From positions 1 through 19,755 of the forward strand of contig CAOJHG010000002.1 in assembly GCA_948435975.1 (NCBI GenBank): a stretch of DNA of 19,755 nucleotides. Direction: 5' to 3'. Positions within the stretch are counted from its first letter, which is position 1. Each line of letters opens with the position of its first letter. The translations under genes were made by a program, and so were the position numbers. This DNA comes from an uncultured Oscillibacter sp. (GTDB lineage Bacteria > Bacillota > Clostridia > Oscillospirales > Oscillospiraceae). Positions 5,807-13,397 of the stretch are shown one piece after another. The notes under the pieces are model-generated. The model was not told where the DNA came from, did not search any database, and was given only the letters and a program-made list of their open reading frames with translations.

Positions 5807-6571
5807 TTGACGCATGAAGATTTGTTGAACGTGGCTGAGATCACCTCCGGACGGATCAGCCGCAGTACGGTGTTTGCCGACTTTTTGGCCATATCCGCCT
5901 ATACCATCAGCAACAGCTTTGATCCTGTACATCGCGAGCAGCGGCAAGCGGCTTTAGCGGCGGTGTTCCGTAATTACCGCCCTGAAGAACGCCGTCAGTT
6001 CATCAAAGCATTCCTGGAGCTGAAGAGGCAGATACAGCTCAATGTGGACTATCACCGGTATCGGGATTTGCTGGGCGAGGTATTTATGGAAATAGGTCCG
6101 CGGAGAAAAGGCCAAGATTTTACACCCCCGTCTATTGCAAAACTGGTAGCCCGAATTTCCAATGCAGGTTCCCGCGCACTGCCGGAGAAAGGGTATTTCG
6201 TTGTGAATGAATCTGCCTGTGGTTCCGGGGCTATTATGCTTTCCGCAGCTGATGAAATAGACGCTGCGGGTTTGAACCCATCTTATCAGATGGTGGCTCA
6301 AATGGAAGACCTGGATCCCCGATGTGTGCATATGGCCTATATCCAAATGTCCCTTTATGGAATCCCGGCAGTAATCATTCGGGGGGATGTGCTCGCATTG
6401 GAGGAATTTGACCGCTGGTATACGCCTGCCTATATCCTGTTCGACTGGGTTTGGAGGGAACCCATGCCTTTTCGGCCCGGGAGGAACCGGGACGACGAAC
6501 TTTTAAAAATGTCGGTTGACCCAATTTACAGAGCCATCCGCCTGATGGGGAAGGAGAATCACGGCAAATGA
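5807..6571 (+). CDS. N6-adenine methyltransferase-like protein lacking NPPY
   Basis: This 254-residue protein starts at TTG 5807, 6 bases after AGGAGGG (5794-5800). The open frame upstream crosses the hairpin and is rejected. It resembles the catalytic domain of HsdM-type N6 DNA methylases: GQDFTPPSIAKLVARI (102-117), the SAM-binding motif I NESACGSGAIML (134-145), DLDPRCVHMAYIQMSLYG (168-185) and GDVL (193-196). The position of the catalytic NPPY/F motif instead reads YILFDWVWREP (209-219). With this motif absent and no target-recognition domain, it is unlikely to methylate DNA in the usual way. It may still bind SAM, or may regulate. Its stop overlaps the next start (ATGA). Confidence 0.75.
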   Translation: MTHEDLLNVAEITSGRISRSTVFADFLAISAYTISNSFDPVHREQRQAALAAVFRNYRPEERRQFIKAFLELKRQIQLNVDYHRYRDLLGEVFMEIGPRRKGQDFTPPSIAKLVARISNAGSRALPEKGYFVVNESACGSGAIMLSAADEIDAAGLNPSYQMVAQMEDLDPRCVHMAYIQMSLYGIPAVIIRGDVLALEEFDRWYTPAYILFDWVWREPMPFRPGRNRDDELLKMSVDPIYRAIRLMGKENHGK

Positions 6572-6921
6572 GTACATATACCCAAGAAAAAGCATCTGCA
6601 AGCGAGGCCAATCCATATCACATCCATCCCCTTGCAGATAAAGTTCCCCGTACCGCTCTGCGCGGTCTTGCGGACAAGCTCGCCAAAACAGCGCACATCC
6701 CGATGATCCTGGGGCTGGACGGCGACTGCGATTTTACACGCGAAATCACGGACTTTTACCCATACGAATGCGGCAGGGAGGAATTGCTGGCCCTAATCGA
6801 AAAGGACCCCAGCCAGGAACTGCTATCCGTAAAAGGGATGTCCGGGTTCGTGGTGCTCTGCCGCCGTCACGCCGTCTGCCTGCCGGCGCTTCTCTGGCAA
6901 AAGCGTGAAAAGGGGGCCTGA
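6568..6921 (+). CDS. hypothetical protein
   Basis: This 117-residue cytosolic protein overlaps the end of the methylase-like gene by four bases (ATGA), with AAGGAG (6551-6556) before it. Features are a polar N-terminus (MSTYTQEKASASEANPYHIH), a central PMILGLDGDCDFTREITDFY segment with acidic residues, and a hydrophobic strand SGFVVLCRRHAVCLPALLW. No known family is recognised. It ends one base before the ART-like gene start, so the three genes form a tightly packed unit. Confidence 0.6.
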   Translation: MSTYTQEKASASEANPYHIHPLADKVPRTALRGLADKLAKTAHIPMILGLDGDCDFTREITDFYPYECGREELLALIEKDPSQELLSVKGMSGFVVLCRRHAVCLPALLWQKREKGA

Positions 6922-6922
6922 G

Positions 6923-7927
6923 ATGGGGCAGAAATTCTATATGGAGGTCCGGGGCAGCATGACCCGGTTTGAGCCGCTGACAGAAGCCGCATTGACCCGC
7001 CTGGAAACAGACGGCTTGACCTTTGGGGAGCTGGCAGGGATGCTGGATGCCCGCGGTCTTTCTATGGACTGCGTTGTGCATGACCCGGGGCGGAGCTTTG
7101 CCGGCATATTCTACGCCGGCTATGAAGAGGGCTTTTATATCCCTCTCTACCCCAGCAGAAGGTATCTCAAAGATTGCCTGGAACCTGTCATATTGGAAAA
7201 CCGGCGTCGGGATGCGGCGGAATTGCTGGCGCGAAAGGCATGGTCCGAATATTACCGCCTTCATGTGCCGGTACCAATGCTGATTTATGATTTCCAGAGA
7301 AGATACCAGGATATCCCGTCTGCGGAGGTCTTTTCGGTCTGGCACGGTATCTATAAGCGGATTGATTATTCCAATGGGATGTGGAGTCCGGACATTCTGG
7401 AGTATGTCTTCTCCCATGCACCTCCGCCCTCGCTGCCCCCAGCGGATGCAGACGGCAGAGCAACGCTGTACCGCGGTATGGGGGCATTGTCCCAGCCGCC
7501 GGAGCAAGCAATTTCCTGGTCAACTCATCCCGGGAACGCGCTTTGGTTCGCCATACACAGCGGCGCCGGGACCCAGCTTGCCATCGCAAGGGTGCGGTCG
7601 GAGGATATCGTATTCTATGACGCGGGTTTTCGCGCGGAAAACGAGGTGATTTTGCGGCCTGGGACTGACATGGAGCTATCCTATGCGGATATGATCCCCG
7701 TCGAAAAGGAGCAGGTTGTCCCTCTGTTTGCCTCTGCGCTTGAGGATTTTCAACGGTATGGGCCGCTCGTAAAATCCCTGGGCTATCCGGCGGAGGGATT
7801 TTTCCGAATCCACGGCGCAACGCATATCCTGCGGGTGCTGTGCCTCTCTCTGCTCTATTTTTACATCCGGCGATACACTCTCGGAGGTGGACAAGCAGGT
7901 TCTCGTTTATTTCAGTCTGCTCCATGA
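6923..7927 (+). CDS. ADP-ribosyltransferase-like protein (5' part of split ART-HD gene)
   Basis: The frame starts at ATG 6923, right after the previous stop (6919-6921), with AAAGGGGG at 6909-6915. Residues 1-160 are of unknown type. Residues 175-250 carry the arginine-serine-glutamate signature of ADP-ribosyltransferases: LYRGM (182-186), SWSTHPGNALWFA (198-210) and ENEVILRP (239-246), where ENE fits the ExE motif. After residue 290 the sequence enters an HD-domain start (HGATHILRVLCLSLLYF). The frame is then lost near the T5 run at 7858-7862 and ends in a nonsense tail at 7927. The rest of the HD domain is in another frame (7887-8309). I infer NAD-dependent ADP-ribosylation linked to an HD hydrolase. 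The target is unknown. Confidence 0.7.
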   Translation: MGQKFYMEVRGSMTRFEPLTEAALTRLETDGLTFGELAGMLDARGLSMDCVVHDPGRSFAGIFYAGYEEGFYIPLYPSRRYLKDCLEPVILENRRRDAAELLARKAWSEYYRLHVPVPMLIYDFQRRYQDIPSAEVFSVWHGIYKRIDYSNGMWSPDILEYVFSHAPPPSLPPADADGRATLYRGMGALSQPPEQAISWSTHPGNALWFAIHSGAGTQLAIARVRSEDIVFYDAGFRAENEVILRPGTDMELSYADMIPVEKEQVVPLFASALEDFQRYGPLVKSLGYPAEGFFRIHGATHILRVLCLSLLYFYIRRYTLGGGQAGSRLFQSAP

Positions 7928-8309
7928 CATTGGGCGGGCCGGGGAAAACGAGGAGCCATCTCACGGCGAGCAATCGGTCAAGCAGATTCGGCAGCGGGGT
8001 ATCCGGTTGAAGGGCATTCAGCTTAGCAGGAAAGACTACCGCATCGCGGAGCTGCTGATTCAATACCACTGCTGGGACGATCAGCAGGGGATCGAGGCCA
8101 TCCAAACCGCGCCTTGGCTGACGCGCAAGGATAAGGAACGGGTCCGAAGGCTCTACATGATCTGCAAAGACATGGACGGGCTGGACCGGGTGCGCTTTAA
8201 CGGCCTGGATTACCGGATGCTGCGGACGGAATACGCCCGGCGGCTGCCATTGGTCGCGGGCTGTCTGCTCCAAGAACCGATCCAGGAGCTTTTTAATCTG
8301 GACAATTGA
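7887..8309 (+). CDS. HD-domain phosphohydrolase (3' part of split ART-HD gene)
   Basis: This frame holds the main HD-domain motifs: LLHDIGR (metal-binding His-Asp), EPSHGEQSVKQI, IQYHCWDD, and KDMDGLDRVRF, the distal Asp motif seen as KDADxLDRVR in the family. The first His of the domain (HGATH) is in the preceding frame. The GTG at 7887 overlaps the only GGAGG, so independent initiation looks poor. Skipping one T in 7858-7862 joins the parts as LLYFTSGDTLSEVDKQ, a natural HD-domain sequence. It is therefore probably one gene, 6923-8309, of about 461 residues, broken by a one-base insertion, a sequencing error or a +1 frameshift. Confidence 0.72.
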   Translation: MDKQVLVYFSLLHDIGRAGENEEPSHGEQSVKQIRQRGIRLKGIQLSRKDYRIAELLIQYHCWDDQQGIEAIQTAPWLTRKDKERVRRLYMICKDMDGLDRVRFNGLDYRMLRTEYARRLPLVAGCLLQEPIQELFNLDN

Positions 8310-8325
8310 ATTCATAACCCCAAAC

Positions 8326-8366
8326 GGAAGAAGCACCTGGAGGAAATTCCTCCAGGTGCTTCTTCC
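8326..8366. terminator. 41-base perfect palindrome, bidirectional terminator
   Basis: A 20-base arm (8326-8345) pairs perfectly with 8347-8366 around one central A. It lies 17 bases after the HD frame. There is no long T run, but TGCTTCTTCC closes the stem. Its inner 21 bases are identical to the core of the palindrome at 14409-14441. Confidence 0.65.
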
Positions 8367-8506
8367 ACGCTATTGAACTCACAATTTCTCTCCCTTTCTT
8401 TCCCTATTATGAAAAAGGCCGGGAGCTGATTTCGCTGGCGATTCCCAGCAAATTGAGCTTTGCCGCTTAAATTACGACATCTGCTCTAAATTGATAAAGC
8501 CGCGCA

Positions 8507-8535
8507 TTGACAAGCCGGGGCCATAGGACTATATT
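8507..8535 (+). promoter_or_regulatory. consensus promoter of the MoxR-VWA operon
   Basis: TTGACA (8507-8512), a 17-base spacer and TATATT (8530-8535). This is a near-perfect sigma-A promoter about 48 bases before the chosen ATG. It shows that the in-frame TTG at 8535 lies in the -10 box and cannot be the translation start. The rest of the gap 8367-8506 shows nothing else clear. Confidence 0.8.
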
Positions 8536-8582
8536 TGTTTCGAAAATACCCGGCGTCTGTCCGGGACAGGGGAGTGGCCGCG

Positions 8583-9497
8583 ATGCTGGCGTTTTTAGAG
8601 GAAGAGGGAATCCATCCCGCGCTGCTGCGGGACATCCAGGCGTTCCGGGACCGTCACCCGCTGGCGGAGGAGCTTCGGGACAGGGTCCCCGCGCCGAAGT
8701 TCCATTATTATGGCAGGGAGGTCTGGGAGAACGCCGCCGCCGCGCTGCTGCGGGGGAAGAACCTGCTACTCACCGGCGGCAAGGCCACGGGGAAAAACGT
8801 CCTCTCGGAGAACCTGGCCATGGCGTTCGGCCGCCCCGCCTGGAACGTGTCCTTCCACGTCAGCGTGGACGCCGCCGCCCTCATCGGCATGGACACCTTC
8901 GCGGACGGGCGGGTGGTCTTCCGGCCCGGCCCCATCTGCCAGTGCGCGAAATTCGGGGGCTTCGGCATTCTGGACGAGATCAACATGGCCCGGAACGAGG
9001 CCCTGGCGGTGCTCCACTCCGCCCTGGATTTTCGCCGCTGCCTGGACGTGTCCGGCTATGACCGCCTCCCCATGGAGGACGGCACCCGCTTCATCGCCAC
9101 CATGAACTACGGCTACGCCGGGACCCGGGAGCTGAACGAGGCCCTGGCCTCCCGGTTCGTGGTGCTGCAAATGCCCGCCATCAGCCCGGAAAACCTGGAC
9201 CGGCTGCTCTCCCGGCATTTCCCCGCCCTGCGGAAGAAGCCCCGGCAGCAGCTCTGCCAGCTCTTCTTCGAGCTTCAGGCCAAGTGCGAGGCCGGCGAGA
9301 TTTCCACCAAGGCCCTGGACCTCCGGGGCCTTTTGGACGCGCTGGAGCTGATGGAGGCGGGGATCCCCGCTGGGGCGGCTCTGGATATGGGCGTCACCCG
9401 CAAGACCTTCGACCGCTACGAGCAGGACCTGATCCGGGACGTGATGGCGGCGCGGATCTCCCCCAAGCTCACCCGGGACCAGCTCTTTGACCGATGA
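8583..9497 (+). CDS. MoxR-type AAA+ ATPase
   Basis: This 304-residue ATPase starts at ATG 8583, 8 bases after GGGGAG (8569-8574). The Walker A motif is GGKATGKN (65-72), and the Walker B motif is in GFGILDEINMA (126-136). A sensor-1-like Asn is in FIATMNYGYAG, followed by an arginine-containing ALASRF. The C-terminal part is the helical lid. MoxR ATPases act with VWA-domain proteins as chaperone-like complexes that mature or remodel partners. The VWA partner is the next gene, overlapping by four bases (ATGA), so the pair is co-translated. Codons are much more GC-rich than in the genes to the left. Confidence 0.87.
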   Translation: MLAFLEEEGIHPALLRDIQAFRDRHPLAEELRDRVPAPKFHYYGREVWENAAAALLRGKNLLLTGGKATGKNVLSENLAMAFGRPAWNVSFHVSVDAAALIGMDTFADGRVVFRPGPICQCAKFGGFGILDEINMARNEALAVLHSALDFRRCLDVSGYDRLPMEDGTRFIATMNYGYAGTRELNEALASRFVVLQMPAISPENLDRLLSRHFPALRKKPRQQLCQLFFELQAKCEAGEISTKALDLRGLLDALELMEAGIPAGAALDMGVTRKTFDRYEQDLIRDVMAARISPKLTRDQLFDR

Positions 9498-11221
9498 GCG
9501 GTCCCTACAGCGCCCAGCAGCGGCGGGCTCTCAATCAGGTCTGGAACGCCGCCGGGGTCTATGGCTTTTCGCCCCTGTTCCTCTCTCTGGACGCAGCGGG
9601 CAGGCCGGATTTGTACTTAAATACCATCGTGGGCTGCGTCCGCAAGTGGTATGGCGAGGAGGAACCGGCGGCGCTGTTTCAGTCCTGGGCGGGGGACCGC
9701 CGCCAGGCGCTGCTGGACGATTTGGCCTGGCTGGTCCTGGAGAGCGCCGCCTACGCCCGGGAGCTGCCCGCCCGTCCTTTGCTGGCGGAGCTGCGGCGGG
9801 TCCACGCGGAGGCCTTTTTTGATCAGGAACAGACCCTCTCCCGGCAGGAGTGGATGGCGAAGAACCAGCTCAGCTATACCATGCAGGCCGCCCGCTGGAG
9901 GGCGGTGCTGGGGCGGCGCCCCCCGGTGATGACGCCCTATGAAAAGCGTCTCTCCGCCGCTCTGGACCTGGGTGGTTCGGAGAACCCGTTCCCGGCGATT
10001 TTGGAGACCTTTTCCCGGTTTCACCTGTTCACCGGAAAGACAAAGCCGCCCCCCGCTCTGCGCCTGCGCCTCACCGGGCGGCTGGCGGGGATGATGACCC
10101 GGCTGATGCCCACGGAGATCGTCCACACGGACGTGGTAGACCTGGGCCGGGCCTCCGGAGCGGGAGAGGGCGGCGGTCCGGCGGCGGACCCCCGCCGGGC
10201 GGTTCTCCGCCTGAAAGAGGACGCCGCCGACCGGCAGTATATCGAGAGCTGCTTCGGCCCCTCGCTTCTCCCGGACCGGGAACTGGGGCTGGCCGAACAA
10301 GCCCTGTGCTCAGGAATCCACCTGGGCTGCCGCCTGTGGTATACCGCCGGGGTTCCCCGTCCGGAGCGGACGAAGAACCAGGAGGCCCGCCGCATGGCGG
10401 AACAGGCACTGCTCCAGGCGGAGCGGAATAGAGCGGCCTTCTCGGCGGACGCGGCGCTGTACCAAAACGCCATTTTGCGGCTGACAGAGCGGATTCAAAA
10501 CTGTCTTCATGTCCACGGCCAAGTCGAGACGGAGACCGCCCGCCGGGGACGGCTGGACCCCTCCCGGGTCTGGCGGGCGGCGGTGCTGGGAGACCAGCGG
10601 GTTTTCCAGCGGGAGGAACCCTCCAACCGGCCGGGCTTCGCCGTGGATTTGCTGCTGGACGCCTCCGCCTCCCGGCTCCACTGTCAGGAGACCGTGGCCG
10701 CCCAGGGGTACATTCTGGCGGAGAGCCTGGCCCGGTGCGGCGTTCCGGTGCGGGTGTCCGGCTTTTGCAGCCTCCGGGGCTATACGGTCCTCCGGGTCCT
10801 CAAGGACTTTGGGGGTCGGAGCCGGGGGGTGTTCCGCTACTTTGCCTCCGGGTGGAACCGGGACGGCCTGGCCCTCCGGGCGGCGGGGGCGCTGCTGGAG
10901 GGCCCTCCGGACCGGCGGCGGGTGCTGCTGGTCCTCACCGATGCCAGCCCCAGCGACAGCCGCCGCATCCCGCCCGGCGGGGAGTACCCTCTGGGCCGGG
11001 ACTATGACGGCGCTCCGGCGGTAAAGGACGCCGCCCGGGAGGTCCGGGCGCTGGAGCGCCGGGGCGTCCGAGTGGGGGCGGTGTTCATGGGGCCCGCGGC
11101 CAACGTCCCGGCGGCGGAGAGCATCTACGGAAGAAATCTGGCCCGCATCCGCTCCATGGACCAGCTGGCCGCGGCAGCGGGAACGCTGCTCCAAAACGAG
11201 ATTCAGGAGCTGGAGGGTTGA
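9494..11221 (+). CDS. VWA-domain protein, MoxR partner
   Basis: This 575-residue protein has a long N-terminal helical region (1-375) and a C-terminal von Willebrand factor A domain. The metal-ion-dependent adhesion site is visible: DASAS (389-393, the DxSxS motif), a downstream NRDG (455-458) in the place of the usual Thr motif, and LTDASPSD (481-488). It lacks a signal peptide and membrane segment, so it is cytosolic. The layout is like the CobT-type C-terminal VWA proteins that pair with MoxR or CobS-like ATPases. It overlaps the ATPase by four bases. The substrate is unknown. Residues 219-233 are a Gly/Ala-rich linker. Confidence 0.85.
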   Translation: MSGPYSAQQRRALNQVWNAAGVYGFSPLFLSLDAAGRPDLYLNTIVGCVRKWYGEEEPAALFQSWAGDRRQALLDDLAWLVLESAAYARELPARPLLAELRRVHAEAFFDQEQTLSRQEWMAKNQLSYTMQAARWRAVLGRRPPVMTPYEKRLSAALDLGGSENPFPAILETFSRFHLFTGKTKPPPALRLRLTGRLAGMMTRLMPTEIVHTDVVDLGRASGAGEGGGPAADPRRAVLRLKEDAADRQYIESCFGPSLLPDRELGLAEQALCSGIHLGCRLWYTAGVPRPERTKNQEARRMAEQALLQAERNRAAFSADAALYQNAILRLTERIQNCLHVHGQVETETARRGRLDPSRVWRAAVLGDQRVFQREEPSNRPGFAVDLLLDASASRLHCQETVAAQGYILAESLARCGVPVRVSGFCSLRGYTVLRVLKDFGGRSRGVFRYFASGWNRDGLALRAAGALLEGPPDRRRVLLVLTDASPSDSRRIPPGGEYPLGRDYDGAPAVKDAAREVRALERRGVRVGAVFMGPAANVPAAESIYGRNLARIRSMDQLAAAAGTLLQNEIQELEG

Positions 11222-11246
11222 GGGCGCATAATGGGAGGAATGGCAG

Positions 11247-11522
11247 ATGGCGCTGTTTGAAAAAAGGGAAGAGGTTTTCTGCAAGCGGGACCGGGAAGGC
11301 TGGACAGCAGCGAAAGCCGCCCTGAAAGCCGCCGGGGTCCGGGGCATGAGGGCCTGGCATTTTGAAGATGAGCCCCCAGTGGGAGGCTGCGGCTGCAAAC
11401 TGGACATCCGTAATTTTGGGCCGAAGGGGCGAATCGACCGGGAGATGTATGTTGTCACAGTTCCCGCAGCAGAGCTGGAGAGGGCGGCGGCAGCGCTGGC
11501 GAGCCTGGAGGCGCGGGTTTGA
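11247..11522 (+). CDS. small hypothetical protein with GGCGC motif
   Basis: This 91-residue protein begins MALFEKREEVFCKRDREGWT. GGGAGGAA (11231-11238) precedes the ATG. A Cys-rich GGCGCKLDIRNFGPKGRID motif at about 46-64 is followed by a strand, MYVVTVP, and a final helix (LERAAAALASLEARV). I know no function. It lies 25 bases after the VWA gene in the same direction and may be the third gene of that operon. It is GC-rich like its neighbours. Confidence 0.65.
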   Translation: MALFEKREEVFCKRDREGWTAAKAALKAAGVRGMRAWHFEDEPPVGGCGCKLDIRNFGPKGRIDREMYVVTVPAAELERAAAALASLEARV

Positions 11523-11649
11523 GCACGGCATCAGTTTGTTCGCCCTGATTTGCGCATAATCCGAAATTATATTTAAAGGTTGCAGAGAAAAATTGAACAG
11601 AATACTGATAATCATGCATTTTTTGCGGGTTTATCCGAAAAAGAGGACA

Positions 11650-11677
11650 CCAAAAATCAACATGAAATTTTGGTGAA
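11650..11677 (+). terminator. weak hairpin after the small gene
   Basis: CACCAAAA pairs with TTTTGGTG around a 12-base loop and is followed by AAGTTTT. It is the only terminator-like structure in the AT-rich gap 11523-11816, and the gap holds no gene. Confidence 0.35.
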
Positions 11678-11707
11678 GTTTTAACCAACAAACTGTGAAT
11701 TTCCCCC

Positions 11708-11735
11708 TTGCATTCTTCGAACCAAGGACTATAAT
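11708..11735 (+). promoter_or_regulatory. promoter upstream of the CstA-family gene
   Basis: TTGCAT (11708-11713), a 16-base spacer and TATAAT (11730-11735). A leader of about 75 bases separates it from the ATG at 11817. No clear riboswitch fold was seen in the leader. Confidence 0.7.
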
Positions 11736-11816
11736 AGGTTTCGGAATTGAGGTCTAATGTCGCTGGCAGTTGTCTGACAGCGGCAGAAAGGACCGATCAA
11801 AAAGGGAGGAAAACAT

Positions 11817-13301
11817 ATGGTTAGTTTCTTCATCTGTCTGGCCCTGCTGATTGGCGGCTACTTTATCTACGGCAAAGTGGTCGACAACACCTTTGGGCCG
11901 GACGACCGGGAGACTCCCGCCGTCCGCATCAACGACGGAATCGACTACGTCGTCATGCCCCAGTGGAAGCTGTTTCTGGTCCAGCTGCTGAACATCGCGG
12001 GCCTGGGTCCCATTTTCGGCGCGCTGTCCGGTTCTCTGTGGGGGCCCAGCGTGTTTTTGTGGATTACCTTCGGCACCATTTTCGCCGGCGGCGTTCACGA
12101 CTACTTCGCGGGCATGCTGTCCGAGCGGAATGACGGCGCGTCCGTCTCCGAGATCACGGGCATTTACCTGGGCGGCGGCATGAAAAACGTCATGCGTGTG
12201 TTCAGCGTGGTGCTGCTGATCATGGTGGGCACCGTGTTCGCCGTGGGCCCGGCGGGCCTGCTCCAGCTCCTGTGCCAGAACGCCGGCGGCATCCTGTCCA
12301 ACAAGATGTTCTGGCTGGTGCTGATTCTGATTTACTACTTCATCGCCACCTTTGTGTCCGTGGACAAGGTCATCGGCAAGGTGTATCCGATCTTCGGCAT
12401 CTGCCTGATTATCATGGCCTTCGGCGTAGCCATCGGAATCTTCGCCAAGGGCTATCAGGTGCCTGAGCTGTGGGACCACTTCTATAACATGCACCCCTCC
12501 GGCACCCCGATCTGGAGCTTCATGTTCATTACCGTGGCCTGCGGCGCCATCTCCGGCTTCCACGCCACCCAGTCCCCGCTGATGGCCCGCTGCATGAAGT
12601 CCGAGCGCCAGGGCCATATGGTCTTCTACGGCGCCATGATCTCCGAGGGCATCATCGCCCTGATCTGGGCTGCCGCGGGCTGTTCCATCTATGAGGGCGC
12701 GGAGCTGCTGGGCATGGGCGCCGGCGGTCCCACCGCCGTGTACGACATCTGCCAGAAGACCATGGGCTCCTTCGGCATGGTGCTGGCCATGCTGGGCGTC
12801 ATCGCCTGCCCCATTACCTCCGGCGACACGGCCTTCCGTTCCGCCCGGCTGACCCTGTCGGACTGGCTGAAGATCGACCAGAAGTCCTACGCCAACCGGC
12901 TGAAGCTCTGCATCCCCGTGCTGGGCGTGGGCGCGATCCTGGGCATCGGCAACGCCCTGGGCAAGATCGACTATAATGTGATTTGGCGTTACTTCAGCTG
13001 GTCCAACCAGACCCTGGCCATGATCGTCCTCTGGGCCGCCAGCATGTACCTCTTCCAGAACAAGAAGAACTACTGGATCACCGCCATCCCCGCCACGTTC
13101 ATGAGCGCGGTGTCCTGCACCTACTTCATCCTGGGCGAGGAATGCCTGGGCCAGCTCCTGAACAAGCACGAGGTCGTGGACGGCGCCCGGAAGCTGGTGG
13201 CCTACAACACCGCTCTGGCCTATCCCGTGGGCATCGTCTTCGCCGCCGCTCTGCTGTTTATTTTCCTTCGCGCTACCAAGAAGCAGTCCGTAAAGGTCTG
13301 A
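11817..13301 (+). CDS. cstA: CstA-family peptide/pyruvate transporter
   Basis: This 494-residue polytopic inner-membrane protein is of the carbon starvation A family, which takes up peptides or pyruvate. The start ATG follows GGGAGG (11803-11808). Family features are visible: the N-terminal helix, FGPDDRETPAVRINDGIDYV, NIAGLGPIFGALSG, GGVHDYFAGMLSERNDGASV, then repeated hydrophobic helices and a central CGAISGFHATQSPLMARCM motif, and ITSGDTAFRSARL near residue 340. It is shorter than E. coli CstA (about 700 residues), as is common in Clostridia. It has its own promoter. No LytTR or BtsSR-type regulator is seen nearby. The exact substrate is not clear from sequence. Confidence 0.93.
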   Translation: MVSFFICLALLIGGYFIYGKVVDNTFGPDDRETPAVRINDGIDYVVMPQWKLFLVQLLNIAGLGPIFGALSGSLWGPSVFLWITFGTIFAGGVHDYFAGMLSERNDGASVSEITGIYLGGGMKNVMRVFSVVLLIMVGTVFAVGPAGLLQLLCQNAGGILSNKMFWLVLILIYYFIATFVSVDKVIGKVYPIFGICLIIMAFGVAIGIFAKGYQVPELWDHFYNMHPSGTPIWSFMFITVACGAISGFHATQSPLMARCMKSERQGHMVFYGAMISEGIIALIWAAAGCSIYEGAELLGMGAGGPTAVYDICQKTMGSFGMVLAMLGVIACPITSGDTAFRSARLTLSDWLKIDQKSYANRLKLCIPVLGVGAILGIGNALGKIDYNVIWRYFSWSNQTLAMIVLWAASMYLFQNKKNYWITAIPATFMSAVSCTYFILGEECLGQLLNKHEVVDGARKLVAYNTALAYPVGIVFAAALLFIFLRATKKQSVKV

Positions 13302-13340
13302 CTCTCCCTCACTTCACCGGCTGCTTTTCGCGGGTAGATA

Positions 13341-13384
13341 GAACCGCCGGCCGCTGCCCTTGGACAGCGGCTGGCGGCGTTCGT
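13341..13384 (+). terminator. hairpin after the CstA gene
   Basis: GCCGCTG (13350-13356) pairs with CAGCGGC (13365-13371), and weaker outer pairing extends to GAAC/GTTC. There is no U tract. It lies between the CstA gene and the next gene. Confidence 0.4.
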
Positions 13385-13397
13385 AAGGAGACTTTCT

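Noticed and set aside
7188..8336. 382-codon minus-strand open frame opposite the ART-HD gene
   Set aside because: No recognisable motif and no ribosome site; the plus strand has the ART and HD motifs.
8535..8582. TTG 8535 as the start of the MoxR ATPase
   Set aside because: The TTG overlaps the -10 box of the promoter at 8507-8535, so it would not be in the transcript.
10310..11458. 382-codon minus-strand open frame opposite the VWA gene
   Set aside because: Low-complexity, Pro/Arg-rich shadow of a GC-rich plus-strand gene with an intact MIDAS motif.
11754..13169. 471-codon open frame on the minus strand opposite the CstA gene
   Set aside because: It is very rich in His, Asp, Gly and Gln, and is the mirror of the GC-rich codons of a clear CstA-family gene. 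It has no ribosome site.
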